From SLJK01 sp964567295 (GTDB lineage Bacteria > Bacillota > Dethiobacteria > DTU022 > UBA8154), in the NCBI GenBank assembly GCA_964567295.1, contig CAZMLU010000007.1, positions 1 to 56,432 of the forward strand: 56,432 bases of DNA, given 5' to 3'. The notes beneath the pieces are model-generated. The model was given only the letters and a program-made list of their open reading frames with translations, was not told the DNA's origin and searched no databases. Below are positions 35,701 through 45,015 of the stretch, piece after piece; the first letter of the stretch is position 1, and every line of letters begins with the position of its first letter. Made by a program: the position numbers and the translations under genes.

Positions 35701-36876
35701 TTATGCAAATCTAACAGTATTTTTTAAACGCTCCATGGCTTCCTGCATTCTTTCTTTGTTTACAGTCAAGGCAATTCTGAAAAACCCCTCTCCATGTTTG
35801 CCAAACCCCCTACCTGGAGTTACTACTACGCCCGTTTCTTCCAGGATGTAGGACACGAACTCTTGAGAGGAAAAACCCGCCGGAACAGGTGCCCAAACGT
35901 AAAATGTAGCTTTTGGTGCTTTTATTGGCCAGCCAGCTTCCTGTAGCGCTTTCACCACGACATCCCTTCTGCCCTGGTAAATTGTTCGCAATTCTTCAAT
36001 GAATGATTCGCTGAGCGAACTGCTTAGAGCCTCCACCCCGGCAAACTGTATCGCTTTGAAAAGACCTGAATCAATATTTGTTTTAAACCGATATAGGGCT
36101 TCTATAGCCATCGAGTTGCCTACAGCATAGCCAATACGCCATCCGGTCATATTAAAAGACTTCGAAAGAGAGCCGAATTCAATAGCAAGTTCCCTTGCTC
36201 CTTCAATTTCCAGGATACTCATGGGTTTATAATCGTCGAAAGCTAACTCGTTGTAGGCAGCATCGTGGCAAATAATAAGATTGTTATCATCCGCATAAGA
36301 GACAGCTTTTTCAAAAAAATCTTTTGTAGCAACGGCTCCGGTAGGGTTGTTGGGATAATTCAGGAACATCAATTTAGCGCGGCGCACTGCTTCTACCGGA
36401 ATGTTCTGCAGTTCAGGTAAAAAATTGTTATCTTCATTTAAAGGCATTAATTGGGAAACCCCGCCGGCAAACAGGGTCCCAATGCTATAAACAGGATAAC
36501 CCGGATCAGGCACCAAGTTGACATCCCCAGGATTTACAAAACAAGAAGAAATATGGGCAATACCCTCCTTGGAACCCAACAAGGGGAGCACCTCTTTTTG
36601 TGGGTCAAGGCTTACTCCAAATCGTCGCTTATAATAATCAGCGATAGCTTCCCTGAACTCTTTTACTCCCTCATCTGGAGGATAACATTGATTTTCAGGC
36701 TTAGCTACCTCCTCCTGCATTTTTTTTACTATATAATTAGGAGTAGGCATATCTGGATCGCCGATGCCCAACTTAATAACATCCACTCCTTTTGCCTGTG
36801 CTTCCCGGATTTTCTTATCAATCTCTGCAAAAAGATATTTAGGTAAAAGACGGATTCTTTCTGCTGTCCGCTCCAT
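35701..36876 (-). CDS. dapL: LL-diaminopimelate aminotransferase DapL
   Basis: DapL converts tetrahydrodipicolinate straight to LL-diaminopimelate, bypassing the acylated intermediates. The 391-residue class I aminotransferase shows KLGIGDPDMPTP, LGSKEGIAHI, YPNNPTGAVA, ICHDAAYNELAFDDY and the PLP lysine in SLSKSFNMTGWRIGYAVGN. A related alanine or aspartate aminotransferase is possible, but the place directly after dapF (TAAATG junction) supports DapL. Confidence 0.9.
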   Translation of the reverse strand: MERTAERIRLLPKYLFAEIDKKIREAQAKGVDVIKLGIGDPDMPTPNYIVKKMQEEVAKPENQCYPPDEGVKEFREAIADYYKRRFGVSLDPQKEVLPLLGSKEGIAHISSCFVNPGDVNLVPDPGYPVYSIGTLFAGGVSQLMPLNEDNNFLPELQNIPVEAVRRAKLMFLNYPNNPTGAVATKDFFEKAVSYADDNNLIICHDAAYNELAFDDYKPMSILEIEGARELAIEFGSLSKSFNMTGWRIGYAVGNSMAIEALYRFKTNIDSGLFKAIQFAGVEALSSSLSESFIEELRTIYQGRRDVVVKALQEAGWPIKAPKATFYVWAPVPAGFSSQEFVSYILEETGVVVTPGRGFGKHGEGFFRIALTVNKERMQEAMERLKNTVRFA

Positions 36877-37740
36877 TTATTTTTCCCCCTTTAAGAAATT
36901 TACAGTTCCTTGAAAAACCTCTTCAGCGGGTCCTTCCATATAAACATTGTCGCCTTCCTCCCACTGTATCTTTAAGAATCCACCAGGAAGGTGAACCTCT
37001 ACTGTAGAATCCAGGCGACCCGTTAATACTCCTGCTACGACAACTGCGCAGGCACCGGTACCGCAGGCCAGTGTAGCTCCTGCCCCTCGCTCCCACACTT
37101 TTACACGGATTTGCTGGGGAGAAAATATTTCCACAAACTCAACATTAGTTCTTGCAGGAAATAATGGATTTTTTTCTAGCAGAGCCCCCCACTCTTGCCA
37201 GGGAATGTCCTCTAAAGAAGGAACAAAGATAACACAATGCGGATTTCCCATACTGACAGCGGAAAAGAAAAGCTGTTTGCCTTCTGCAAATATTTCTTCA
37301 TCTATAACCCTCCGAGATGGTCCACTTACAGGTATTTCTGAACTATTCAAAATAGGCTCGCCCATCCCGACTCTTACAGCCCTTACCTTATCTCCACTTG
37401 GTAGCATTTCTACCTCTTTCAAGCCTGCAAGTGTTTCAAAAAGAAATTTAGGACTTTTCACCAACTGTCTCTCCCAGGCATACTTGGAAAGACAGCGTAT
37501 AGCATTTCCGCACATCTCTGCCTCACTTCCATCGGGGTTAAAAATGCGCATGCCATAAGATGCCGCTTCTGCCGATGCTGAAGTGATAATAGCAAGACCA
37601 TCTGCACCGATGCCAAAGCTCCTATTGCATAACTCCACAGCAAGAACCGGTAAGCGCTCTTCCTCTACCTCTAAATTCTCCTCTATATTATTTACTACAA
37701 TAAAGTCGTTTCCTAATCCATGCATCTTCACAAAATCCAT
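36877..37740 (-). CDS. dapF: Diaminopimelate epimerase DapF
   Basis: DapF interconverts LL- and meso-diaminopimelate with two cysteines. The 287-residue protein has FVKMHGLGNDFIVV, EMCGNAIRCLSKYA (first cysteine) and TLACGTGACAVVVAG (second cysteine). The ATG at 37740 sits 7 nt after GGAGGAA; an ATG five codons upstream overlaps that ribosome site and is rejected. It is between lysA and dapL. Confidence 0.95.
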   Translation of the reverse strand: MDFVKMHGLGNDFIVVNNIEENLEVEEERLPVLAVELCNRSFGIGADGLAIITSASAEAASYGMRIFNPDGSEAEMCGNAIRCLSKYAWERQLVKSPKFLFETLAGLKEVEMLPSGDKVRAVRVGMGEPILNSSEIPVSGPSRRVIDEEIFAEGKQLFFSAVSMGNPHCVIFVPSLEDIPWQEWGALLEKNPLFPARTNVEFVEIFSPQQIRVKVWERGAGATLACGTGACAVVVAGVLTGRLDSTVEVHLPGGFLKIQWEEGDNVYMEGPAEEVFQGTVNFLKGEK

Positions 37741-37766
37741 AAGATGTTCCTCCATGCTATCTTTAG

Positions 37767-39065
37767 CTATTGATCCAAAGCAACAAGATCCTCATAACTC
37801 TCCCGCCGTGCCACTACCCTGGCGCTCCCTTGCTTTACAAATATTACTGCCGGTCGAGGATTGCGGTTATAATTATTTGCCATGGAATAACAGTAAGCAC
37901 CAGTGCTGAAAACAGCCAGCAAATCCCTTTTCTCTACTGGAGGAAGCAGAACATTCTCTATCAAAATATCGCCTGACTCACATGCTTTCCCAGCAATAGT
38001 AACTCCTTCAGAGACCTTTTCAGCAGCTTTATTGGCCAGAGCAGCTTCGTAACGAGCATCATACAAGGCCGGGCGTATGTTATCCATCATACCTCCATCC
38101 ACAGAAACATAACGCCTGATGCCCGGAATATCTTTGATAGCCCCGACCCGGTAAAGGGTAATACCTGATTCAGAGGCAATAGAACGACCTGGCTCCAGAA
38201 GAAGTTCTGGCATAGAAATCCCTTTTTCTTCGGCAGCGCTTTTCAAGGTAGAGGCAATACTCTCTACAAATTTTTCAATAGAGGGAGGATCGTCTTCTTT
38301 CTGGTAACGAACACCTAATCCTCCTCCTAGATCAAGTTGTTGCGCTGTAAAGCCGGTTTCTTCTTTTACTTTGCAAATAAAATCCACCATTACTTTTACT
38401 GTTAATCTGAAAGGCTCCAAATCAAATATTTGGGATCCTATATGACAATGAAAACCCTTAAGATCAATAGCGGCCTCAGAACGACAAGCCAATCGAATAG
38501 CTTCAAAGGTTTCCTTATCTTCCAACCCAAAACCAAATTTAGAATCTTCCTGGCCTGTCTGTATGTACTCATGGGTGTGAGCTTCTATCCCAGGCCTAAT
38601 GCGCAGAAAAACACCGGCCTTTTTTCCCATCTCACTCGCTATCTGAGCCAAATCTTCCATCTCCGCAAGGCTATCCACTACGTAGATGCCCGTACCGGCC
38701 GCCAGAGCCTCTTGTAGTTCCTCGGAAGATTTGTTGTTTCCATGAAAGTAGAGACGTTCTGCAGGAAAGCCGGCCTCTAAGGCCGTATAAAGTTCACCTC
38801 CGGAGACTATATCCAAAGAAAGCCCTTCCTCTTCGATCAACCTTGCCATTTCCTTTATCAGGAAAGCTTTCCCTGCGAAAAGGACCTTTCCTTTGGGATA
38901 GTACTTCTGCAAAGCTTTAACATAACGGCGACAGTTTTCTCGAAGCAAATCTTCATCCATAACGTAAAGCGGAGTCCCAAACTCATCTGCCAGTTTGAGG
39001 GTATCACAGCCACCTATCTCTAAGTGCCCCTTTTCATTAACACGCATCGTTCCAGCCATAATCAT
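37767..39065 (-). CDS. lysA: Diaminopimelate decarboxylase LysA
   Basis: LysA is the PLP-dependent last step of lysine synthesis. The 432-residue alanine-racemase-fold enzyme has the PLP lysine in VLFAGKAFLIKEMA, HCHIGSQIFD, QLDLGGGLGVRY, LLEPGRSIASE, and the cross-subunit ACESGDILIEN. A structured leader with several hairpins precedes it (39066-39253). lysA, dapF, dapL and asd look like one operon; dapA and dapB are not in the window. Confidence 0.95.
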   Translation of the reverse strand: MIMAGTMRVNEKGHLEIGGCDTLKLADEFGTPLYVMDEDLLRENCRRYVKALQKYYPKGKVLFAGKAFLIKEMARLIEEEGLSLDIVSGGELYTALEAGFPAERLYFHGNNKSSEELQEALAAGTGIYVVDSLAEMEDLAQIASEMGKKAGVFLRIRPGIEAHTHEYIQTGQEDSKFGFGLEDKETFEAIRLACRSEAAIDLKGFHCHIGSQIFDLEPFRLTVKVMVDFICKVKEETGFTAQQLDLGGGLGVRYQKEDDPPSIEKFVESIASTLKSAAEEKGISMPELLLEPGRSIASESGITLYRVGAIKDIPGIRRYVSVDGGMMDNIRPALYDARYEAALANKAAEKVSEGVTIAGKACESGDILIENVLLPPVEKRDLLAVFSTGAYCYSMANNYNRNPRPAVIFVKQGSARVVARRESYEDLVALDQ

Positions 39066-39253
39066 TCTCTAATCACCACCATAGCAATCTATTACTGCAA
39101 AAGTGAAAAGGTTCTTCAGCAGCGAAATATAATAGTTCCTTATCATGAAGAACCTTGGAGCCACCATGTAGGGTGGCTCCATTTACCCTGGGACTGTTGC
39201 TCAATTAATGGGCAACCAACAGACAGCTCCTAAGCTGTTTATTCCTGGCAGCC
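39066..39253 (-). other. Structured intergenic leader upstream of lysA
   Basis: The 188 nt between the beta-oxidation fusion gene and lysA encode nothing but hold several hairpins. GGAGCCACC (39157-39165) pairs perfectly with GGTGGCTCC (39172-39180). AAGGTTCTTCA (39108-39118) pairs with TGAAGAACCTT (39146-39156), giving an 11-bp stem with a 27-nt loop followed on the minus strand by TTTTCACTTTT. A competing GTTCTT/AAGGAAC pairing exists inside. The region could be a terminator for the upstream gene, an attenuator for lysA, or both. It does not match the lysine riboswitch or T-box patterns I know. Confidence 0.5.
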
Positions 39254-41284
39254 CTATTTTTTAAACTCAGGTGTTCTTTTCTCTAAAAAAGCAGATATTC
39301 CTTCTTTGGCACTTTCCGTGCAGGAAACTTCGCCAGATGCTTTGTAATTTACCTCCAGCGCTTCTTCGAAAAAAGGCTGAGCGGCAGCATCCTGAATTGT
39401 TTTGTCGATTATATCGATAACTTCCTTACTAAGCCGAAGCTTTCCTGCTTTGGGATCATCTAAAGGCTCGAGGGGAGCTATCTCCACCGGGTTGTCAGGA
39501 ATCCTGGGGATCGGTTGGCCAACCATCTCTTTAACTTCCTGGACGGCTTTCTGGATAAGAGTGAAATAATCACTTTCAAGAGCAGAAACCACACCCAGCT
39601 CAAAAGCTTCTTTTGCCGGCAATCTGGCAGCCTGGCGAATCATATCATGAAAAGTACTTGAGGCGTTAGGCCATCTGCGGTAGGGCACAACACTTCCGCC
39701 AATTCCAGGAAGGATCCCTAATGTCACTTCAGGAAGTTGGAACCATGCTTTTGTTGCCGCAACAATCTTATGGCAGCGTATAGCTAATTCAAACCCTCCT
39801 CCTAGGGCAATTCCGTTGATAGCTGCCACTACAGGCTTGGGAGATGAGTCAAGGTAGCGTAAAAGGTGGGAGCAATCCCGGGAGTACTTCACTGAGGCTT
39901 CAAAGTCTCCCAATACCTCCGTAAATTTACCTACCTCCGCACCGGCACAGAATGCTTGATCTCCGTAGCCAGTAATAACAAAACCCTTAACAGAAGAATC
40001 GGATTCGTTTTCTTTCAATACTTCCAAAATCTCCGTATTAACTTCATCGTTTAAAGCATTCATCACGTGGGGACGTCTAATGGTTATGATTTTTACTCCA
40101 TCAATTTCATCAACAAGGATGCTCCTCTTGAAGTCCTGGTACCTACTATAATCACCTTCGATGCCGGGCATCCCAGGACGCTTTTCTTGGAACCCAGAGA
40201 TAACTTCTTTTGTTTTTTCTTCTCCCAGTTCCTTCATTATATCAAAGGGACCTTTGCGGAAACCAAGGCCAATTATGCAGCCCAGATTGAGATCTTCAAG
40301 AGTGCCGATACTTTTGTTAATTATATCGAAGGACTGTGAGAAAAGAACCCCCAGGAGATGATTACGTACCACTTCGGCAGTTTGCGGCTCAACTTCTTCT
40401 TTCTCCCCCGGATTCAACGCTAACCAGGTATTAACAGAACGTAGAAGATGGGATGGCTTGTAGTGCTCACCCTCTTCAAACATCTTTTGAGTATTTGTTT
40501 CAGCAATTATTAGGTTGCCACTGGTCAAATTTAAGACAAAAAAAGGTCCGGCAGCCACGAACTCTTGGGAAACCTGGTCGACCTTTCGGGCGGTAATGTC
40601 TTCATCAAGAAGAAGAACAGCATCGTTACACCAATTTTCAAAAATGCGGTTCAAAATAAAGCAAAGTTTATCCTGGGACACGATGGGCACCTTGCCGGTC
40701 ATGCAAAACATCCATCTCAGGTAGTCCACGATGTTCTGATCAACCCCATTCCAGGTTATAACCTCTACTGCCGGATTGCGCCAGGCAGGGGCGAAAAAGT
40801 GGGTGATGGTAGTTCTGGAAGGCACCCTGGCCTCTGTAAAAATTCTTTCCGCCGGAATAGAACTGGTGTTGGAGGTAATTATGGTATCTTCTCGGACTAT
40901 GCTTTCTATCGTGGCCACAATCTTTCTTTTAATATCCAGGTTTTCTGTTGCCGCTTCAATTACCAGGTCTACATTTTTCAAATCAGCATAATCAGTAGAG
41001 TAAACAATGTTTTCGGCCACGGCATTGGCATCTTCTGGCTTCATTTTCTTTTTATCAAGCGCTTTTTGTATATATCCGTTAATTCTCTCTTCGGCCTTTT
41101 TTAATTGCTTTTCGACGATATCCACTAATACAAGGCGACATTCAGTTCTAGAGCTTTTTAGATAATAGCCGATATCAGGACCAATAGTGCCTGCCCCAAT
41201 AACAGCAACCTCCTTAGGCAATGGCCTTTCAGATTCGTATAAAAGCGGGTTAGCATGATTAGGATACAATTTTAAAGAGGTCAC
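39254..41284 (-). CDS. Fused 3-hydroxyacyl-CoA dehydrogenase / enoyl-CoA hydratase
   Basis: This bifunctional beta-oxidation enzyme interconverts crotonyl-CoA-type and acetoacetyl-CoA-type acyl groups. The dehydrogenase is first: an NAD loop VIGAGTIGPDIGYYL, TSNTSSIPAERIF and the catalytic histidine in THFFAPAWRNPAVEV. The crotonase domain is second (from about residue 390): FCAGAEVGKF, LGGGFELAIRC and LPEVTLGILPGIGGS, with both catalytic glutamates. This domain order is the reverse of FadB and matches fused archaeal crotonyl-CoA hydratase/3-hydroxybutyryl-CoA dehydrogenases. GTG at 41284 follows GGAGGT at 10 nt; ATGs farther upstream are less well placed. It lies next to the Etf/Hdr redox genes. 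The NAD loop is unusual (PDIG in place of xGIA). Confidence 0.88.
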   Translation of the reverse strand: MTSLKLYPNHANPLLYESERPLPKEVAVIGAGTIGPDIGYYLKSSRTECRLVLVDIVEKQLKKAEERINGYIQKALDKKKMKPEDANAVAENIVYSTDYADLKNVDLVIEAATENLDIKRKIVATIESIVREDTIITSNTSSIPAERIFTEARVPSRTTITHFFAPAWRNPAVEVITWNGVDQNIVDYLRWMFCMTGKVPIVSQDKLCFILNRIFENWCNDAVLLLDEDITARKVDQVSQEFVAAGPFFVLNLTSGNLIIAETNTQKMFEEGEHYKPSHLLRSVNTWLALNPGEKEEVEPQTAEVVRNHLLGVLFSQSFDIINKSIGTLEDLNLGCIIGLGFRKGPFDIMKELGEEKTKEVISGFQEKRPGMPGIEGDYSRYQDFKRSILVDEIDGVKIITIRRPHVMNALNDEVNTEILEVLKENESDSSVKGFVITGYGDQAFCAGAEVGKFTEVLGDFEASVKYSRDCSHLLRYLDSSPKPVVAAINGIALGGGFELAIRCHKIVAATKAWFQLPEVTLGILPGIGGSVVPYRRWPNASSTFHDMIRQAARLPAKEAFELGVVSALESDYFTLIQKAVQEVKEMVGQPIPRIPDNPVEIAPLEPLDDPKAGKLRLSKEVIDIIDKTIQDAAAQPFFEEALEVNYKASGEVSCTESAKEGISAFLEKRTPEFKK

Positions 41285-41466
41285 AAAAAAACATACCTCC
41301 ATTCCTAAATTTAATTTAGTTGCTCTCAATTGACAGAGCATACTCCTGCTGCTCAGAATGCTTCAAGCTTTAGCCCTTAAACCTTTCTGCTTTAGCTATT
41401 CAAGGCCAGTGCATTTTCTAAGCATACTCACCAGCGCCAAGTCTCAAATATATACACTATTCTTTC

Positions 41467-41937
41467 TCAAGGCCTTAATTCTTCAGGAATTTCTTTTTCA
41501 TTAACGATTTCGGCAATTTCAGCCTTGAAACGTCTACTACGGGCCATATTTTTTTCCTGATATCTTAATACTAAAAAAACCAGCACCATTACTATAAGGC
41601 CCAGCCCAAACCCCCAAAGGTCTGGGCTTCCATCCAAGCCCCAGTTCATAGCCATTGCACGGCCAGCAAAAAGTCCTCCTAATAGCCCTATTAGAGGCAA
41701 GATATACAGCAGAAAAGCCGCCAAGAGCACTTCCGAATCCCTGGTTACTAACTTCACCAACTGCCCTTTTGCTGCACCGATAGGGTTTATTGCTTCCACC
41801 ATTGAAGTATTTTCTTTTTCAGGATTACCAAAAATACCTCCGCAACGCCCACAGGAACTGCATGAAGTTTGGTGGCGAATTTTAACCTGAGCTCTTTTAT
41901 CTCCTATTTGCTCTATCACTTCACCAAAATGCTCCAT
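41467..41937 (-). CDS. RseC/SoxR-reducing-system-like membrane protein
   Basis: This 156-residue protein has an N-terminal cysteine motif CSSCGRCGGIFG (about residues 26-37), then two membrane helices (about 71-93 and 108-125) and a basic-to-acidic tail. This is the RseC/MucC (SoxR reducing system) layout. In Clostridia such proteins often accompany Rnf or other redox complexes. Here it follows the Flx-like genes, so a part in electron transfer or cluster maintenance is an inference. Confidence 0.8.
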   Translation of the reverse strand: MEHFGEVIEQIGDKRAQVKIRHQTSCSSCGRCGGIFGNPEKENTSMVEAINPIGAAKGQLVKLVTRDSEVLLAAFLLYILPLIGLLGGLFAGRAMAMNWGLDGSPDLWGFGLGLIVMVLVFLVLRYQEKNMARSRRFKAEIAEIVNEKEIPEELRP

Positions 41938-42026
41938 AATATAACCCTTCTTCCCTACACTATCTCTTCAACAACATAATTCTTTCAGTATACATTTAAA
42001 TAACTTGAGATCTCGAAAATATACAG

Positions 42027-42055
42027 TCAGGGGACTAAGTAATTAAGCCCCCTGA
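42027..42055 (-). terminator. Candidate intrinsic terminator after the Flx-like genes
   Basis: On the minus strand TCAGGGG (42049-42055) pairs with CCCCTGA (42027-42033) across a 15-nt loop. The downstream tract is only moderately T-rich, so termination may be partial. Confidence 0.5.
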
Positions 42056-42147
42056 TATTATATAGCCCTGATTAATACAAGCATAGAAAGGAAAGTCTTA
42101 ATAAACGGCAACCCTTTCCTAATTCAACAACGTAATGTAAATGTTTC

Positions 42148-42996
42148 TTAAGCAAATGCCTCGGGAATAGCTTTTAAAGTTGCATAATTGAAAACGGGAC
42201 CATCTTTACAAACATAAAGATTGCCCACATTGCACCGACCGCACTTACCAAATCCGCACTTCATCCTGTTCTCCAGGGTAGTATAAATTTGGTTGTCCTC
42301 AAAGTTTAGTTTCTTTAGGTTCTGTAGGACAAAGTTGATCATTACCGGCGGGCCACAGGTAATGGCAATAGCATTCTCAGGAGAAGGATTTACTTCCATC
42401 AACAAAGTAGGGACAAACCCTACAAAGTGGGGCCATTCTTCTTCTTCAAGATCGACGGAAAGATGACAGGCTGCTATGTTATCTGAAGTCATCTCCTCTA
42501 ATTCGCTTTTAAAACATAGATCTTCTGAGGTTCTGGCACCATAGATTACAGTCAGATCCTGATAATCGTTTGCATTAGCCCTAACGTATTCAACAATTGG
42601 CCTTAAGGGAGCCTGCCCAATGCCTCCACCGATGGTAATGATTTTTTTTCCTTTCCACTCGTCCACGGGAAAACTGTTTCCATAAGGGCCCCGCACCGTC
42701 ATCTTGTCACCGGGTTCAAGCTCGTGCAGAGCACTGGTTACTGTGCCCATACGCATGACAGAAAATCTTAAAAACTTGCCCTCGGTAGGGGAACAAGAAA
42801 TTGAAATCATGCTTTCACCCACCCCTAACAAACCGATCATGGCGCATTGGCCCGGACGATGTTCCCAGTTTTCCCTCACCTTTTCATCATCAAAGACAAC
42901 TTTCAAAGTTTTTATGCTGCGATCACCGTATGTTTCATACCAGGTGTCTTCAACGGTTGCGATATAAGGCTTATAGGGATTTCCGCTCTCTTTCAT
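42148..42996 (-). CDS. FAD/NAD(P)H-binding oxidoreductase subunit (FlxA-like)
   Basis: This 282-residue flavoprotein of the ferredoxin-NADP reductase family resembles FlxA and the B subunit of anaerobic sulfite reductase. An FAD-binding barrel (HRPGQCAMIGLLG, SISCSPTEG, LRFSVMRMGTVTSALHEL) is followed by an NAD(P)H domain (TIGGGIGQAPLRPIV, VIYGARTSEDL, AITCGPPVMINFVL) and a C-terminal iron-sulfur motif CGFGKCGRCNVGNLYVC. It probably passes electrons between NAD(H) and the HdrA-MvhD part. Its ATG overlaps the upstream gene stop (ATGA), with AAGGAGG inside that gene. Confidence 0.87.
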   Translation of the reverse strand: MKESGNPYKPYIATVEDTWYETYGDRSIKTLKVVFDDEKVRENWEHRPGQCAMIGLLGVGESMISISCSPTEGKFLRFSVMRMGTVTSALHELEPGDKMTVRGPYGNSFPVDEWKGKKIITIGGGIGQAPLRPIVEYVRANANDYQDLTVIYGARTSEDLCFKSELEEMTSDNIAACHLSVDLEEEEWPHFVGFVPTLLMEVNPSPENAIAITCGPPVMINFVLQNLKKLNFEDNQIYTTLENRMKCGFGKCGRCNVGNLYVCKDGPVFNYATLKAIPEAFA

Positions 42997-44006
42997 AGTG
43001 CCTCCTTAACCTGGGTTAATATGTCAAAAATATCAATATTGACGGGGCAGTATTTTATACATCTGCCACATCCTACGCATGCAATAGATCCAAACTTATC
43101 CACGTAATAAGAATATTTATGGTTGATTCTATTCCTGGTTCTTTCGCGACGCGAAGGCCGCGGGTTATGCCCAGAAGCATGTAGGGAGTACTCTCCAAAC
43201 ATGCAAGAATCCCACATTCGGCACCGTCGACCCTCAAACCCTTCTACCTCGTCTTGAATGTCAAAGCAGTGGCAAGTGGGGCAAAGGTAAGTACATATAC
43301 CGCACCCCAGGCAGGAATTGGAAACTTTCTTCCATAAACCTGCCTCCCAAAGCTCAGGGAGTTTTTCTGGGATGCCTTGCGTATCAAGTTTCCGGGCAAT
43401 TTTATCAGCAGCTTCCTCATGTAGTTTATCAACGGAATTCATATCTTCATCTGTGGCCTTTTCTAGAGCATCAGCAGCTGTCTGTAATAGTTTTTCTCCC
43501 TTTTCCGTGAGAGGAGTGATCAGATAGCTCTCTCCCATATCAGTCATTATGGCATCCAGCCCTTCCGTAGAAGCTGGCCCACCTTCAAGGGAAGTACAAA
43601 AACAGTTAACACAAGGCTCCAGACAGGCAAGCCCCAAAAGGGTGCTCCTTGAACGCCGCTCCAGGTAGTACGGGTCTTCCACATCCGAGGAGAACAGGCT
43701 GTCTACAATGGACATCGCCCGTGCATCACAGGGTCTAATGCCCAGCACAACCCCTTCTTCCGTCCCTTCAGGCTCCGCCATATCTGTGCTTCCCAGTTCA
43801 TAACTGTATAATGTCTCGGTCTGCGGAAAAACCACATCTTTTGGAGGAACCGTAGTATTAGAAAACTCTAGCTCTGGAACATCCCCCTCTCCCAAGAGGG
43901 AAAACCTAAGGGTTTCTCCAGTTTTTTGAGGAGCATAAAGCTTATATTGCCCCAATGCAGCAATAAAGTCTTTCATCTTTTCTTTTTTTAGTTTTATACT
44001 ATCCAT
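42993..44006 (-). CDS. 4Fe-4S dicluster oxidoreductase subunit (FlxB/AsrA-like)
   Basis: This 337-residue iron-sulfur protein has the pattern of anaerobic sulfite reductase subunit A and Flx subunits. Its N-terminal domain includes GIRPCDARAMSIVD and ACLEPCVNCFCTSLEGGPA. The C-terminal cluster motifs are CLGCGICTYLCPTCHCFD and CVGCGRCIKYCPVNID. The ATG at 44006 is chosen because AGAGGTGG lies 5 nt upstream; an in-frame GTG at 44015 overlaps that site. It is coupled to the FlxA-like gene. Confidence 0.85.
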   Translation of the reverse strand: MDSIKLKKEKMKDFIAALGQYKLYAPQKTGETLRFSLLGEGDVPELEFSNTTVPPKDVVFPQTETLYSYELGSTDMAEPEGTEEGVVLGIRPCDARAMSIVDSLFSSDVEDPYYLERRSRSTLLGLACLEPCVNCFCTSLEGGPASTEGLDAIMTDMGESYLITPLTEKGEKLLQTAADALEKATDEDMNSVDKLHEEAADKIARKLDTQGIPEKLPELWEAGLWKKVSNSCLGCGICTYLCPTCHCFDIQDEVEGFEGRRCRMWDSCMFGEYSLHASGHNPRPSRRERTRNRINHKYSYYVDKFGSIACVGCGRCIKYCPVNIDIFDILTQVKEAL

Positions 44007-44017
44007 AGTATCCACCT

Positions 44018-45001
44018 CTAGAGAATGAAGTCTTCTTTATCATTAGGTCGGTAACTGGCCTGCAGCGGTTTGGACTCGGGATCTAGCCCGGGTTCAAATT
44101 GAAAGTCTTCTTGAACCTCTTTATATAGCTTCCTGTTAAGCTTCATCAGGGGAATGTCTACCGGGCACACCCGCTCACATTCACCACATTCAATACAGCG
44201 CCCCGCCAAATGAAAAGCTCTGGCCAATTGGTAAGCCGTGTTCTCCGCAATGTTAACCGACCGGAACATCCAGGTGGGATTCAAGCGCTCTAAAATACAA
44301 TCTTCACAATAACACATAGGACAAACATTTCGGCAGGAATAACACCTGATACAATTCGAAATTTTCTCCTGCCAGTAGGACCATCGCTCCTGCGGGTCCA
44401 TTTCTTCCATTTCTATTACGTCCTCGTATTTCTCCACACCAAGAACTTCTACTTCGTCCCAAAGCATCGTATCGGCCAGTAGAGGATTGGGATAACGGCA
44501 GGTAAGGCATTTTTGAGCTAAAACCTCTTCACGGGGAAAGGCTTGCTCTCCCTCCGGTAGCTTTAACACAATCTGTCCGTTTTCCCATCGAGCTTCCACC
44601 GGCTCTAAAACATGGGGGAACTTCTCCTCAACCTTTTTAATGTCCACAACACCTTCACAAGGACATCCGATGATATATACTTCTTCTCTTTTTATCCCCT
44701 GTTCTACCAGCTGTTGAACAACTGCACGGTTGTCGCAACCCTTCACCATCACAGCTATTTTACGTCTATCTGGCTCCTCTCCCCTGGGCAATGGAAGCTT
44801 CTCTGCCAGAGTAAGATAAGTCGCCAGGTTATTGGTGCACAACGGAGAAAAGATAAGCTTATCGGCCTCCTCAGGTGTTTCCATAAAGTGAGGAGATATT
44901 CGAAAACCGAAGGTACCATCTCTCCAGCCGATAAGATATTTGATATCATCCTGCGAGACAATCTCTTTTGCTACAGTTCTAAGCTTTTCCAGGTCTACCA
45001 A
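44018..45001 (-). CDS. 4Fe-4S/coenzyme F420 hydrogenase beta-like subunit (FlxC-like)
   Basis: This 327-residue iron-sulfur protein resembles the formate dehydrogenase/F420 hydrogenase beta family. It has MVKGCDNRAVVQQLVEQG and YIIGCPCEGVVD in the N-terminal half and two cluster motifs in the C-terminal half: CIRCYSCRNVCPMCYCEDC and CIECGECERVCPVDIP. The start is TTG behind AAGGAGGAGG. It follows the MvhD-like gene by 14 nt and precedes the FlxB-like gene by a few bases. It probably relays electrons between the flavin reductase and HdrA. Confidence 0.84.
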   Translation of the reverse strand: MVDLEKLRTVAKEIVSQDDIKYLIGWRDGTFGFRISPHFMETPEEADKLIFSPLCTNNLATYLTLAEKLPLPRGEEPDRRKIAVMVKGCDNRAVVQQLVEQGIKREEVYIIGCPCEGVVDIKKVEEKFPHVLEPVEARWENGQIVLKLPEGEQAFPREEVLAQKCLTCRYPNPLLADTMLWDEVEVLGVEKYEDVIEMEEMDPQERWSYWQEKISNCIRCYSCRNVCPMCYCEDCILERLNPTWMFRSVNIAENTAYQLARAFHLAGRCIECGECERVCPVDIPLMKLNRKLYKEVQEDFQFEPGLDPESKPLQASYRPNDKEDFIL

Positions 45002-45015
45002 GCGATCCTCCTCCT

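Noticed and set aside
39066..39253. Lysine riboswitch or T-box upstream of lysA
   Set aside because: The plus strand has an AGGGTGGCTCC stretch resembling a T-box, but it faces away from lysA. The minus strand lacks the conserved lysine-riboswitch core.
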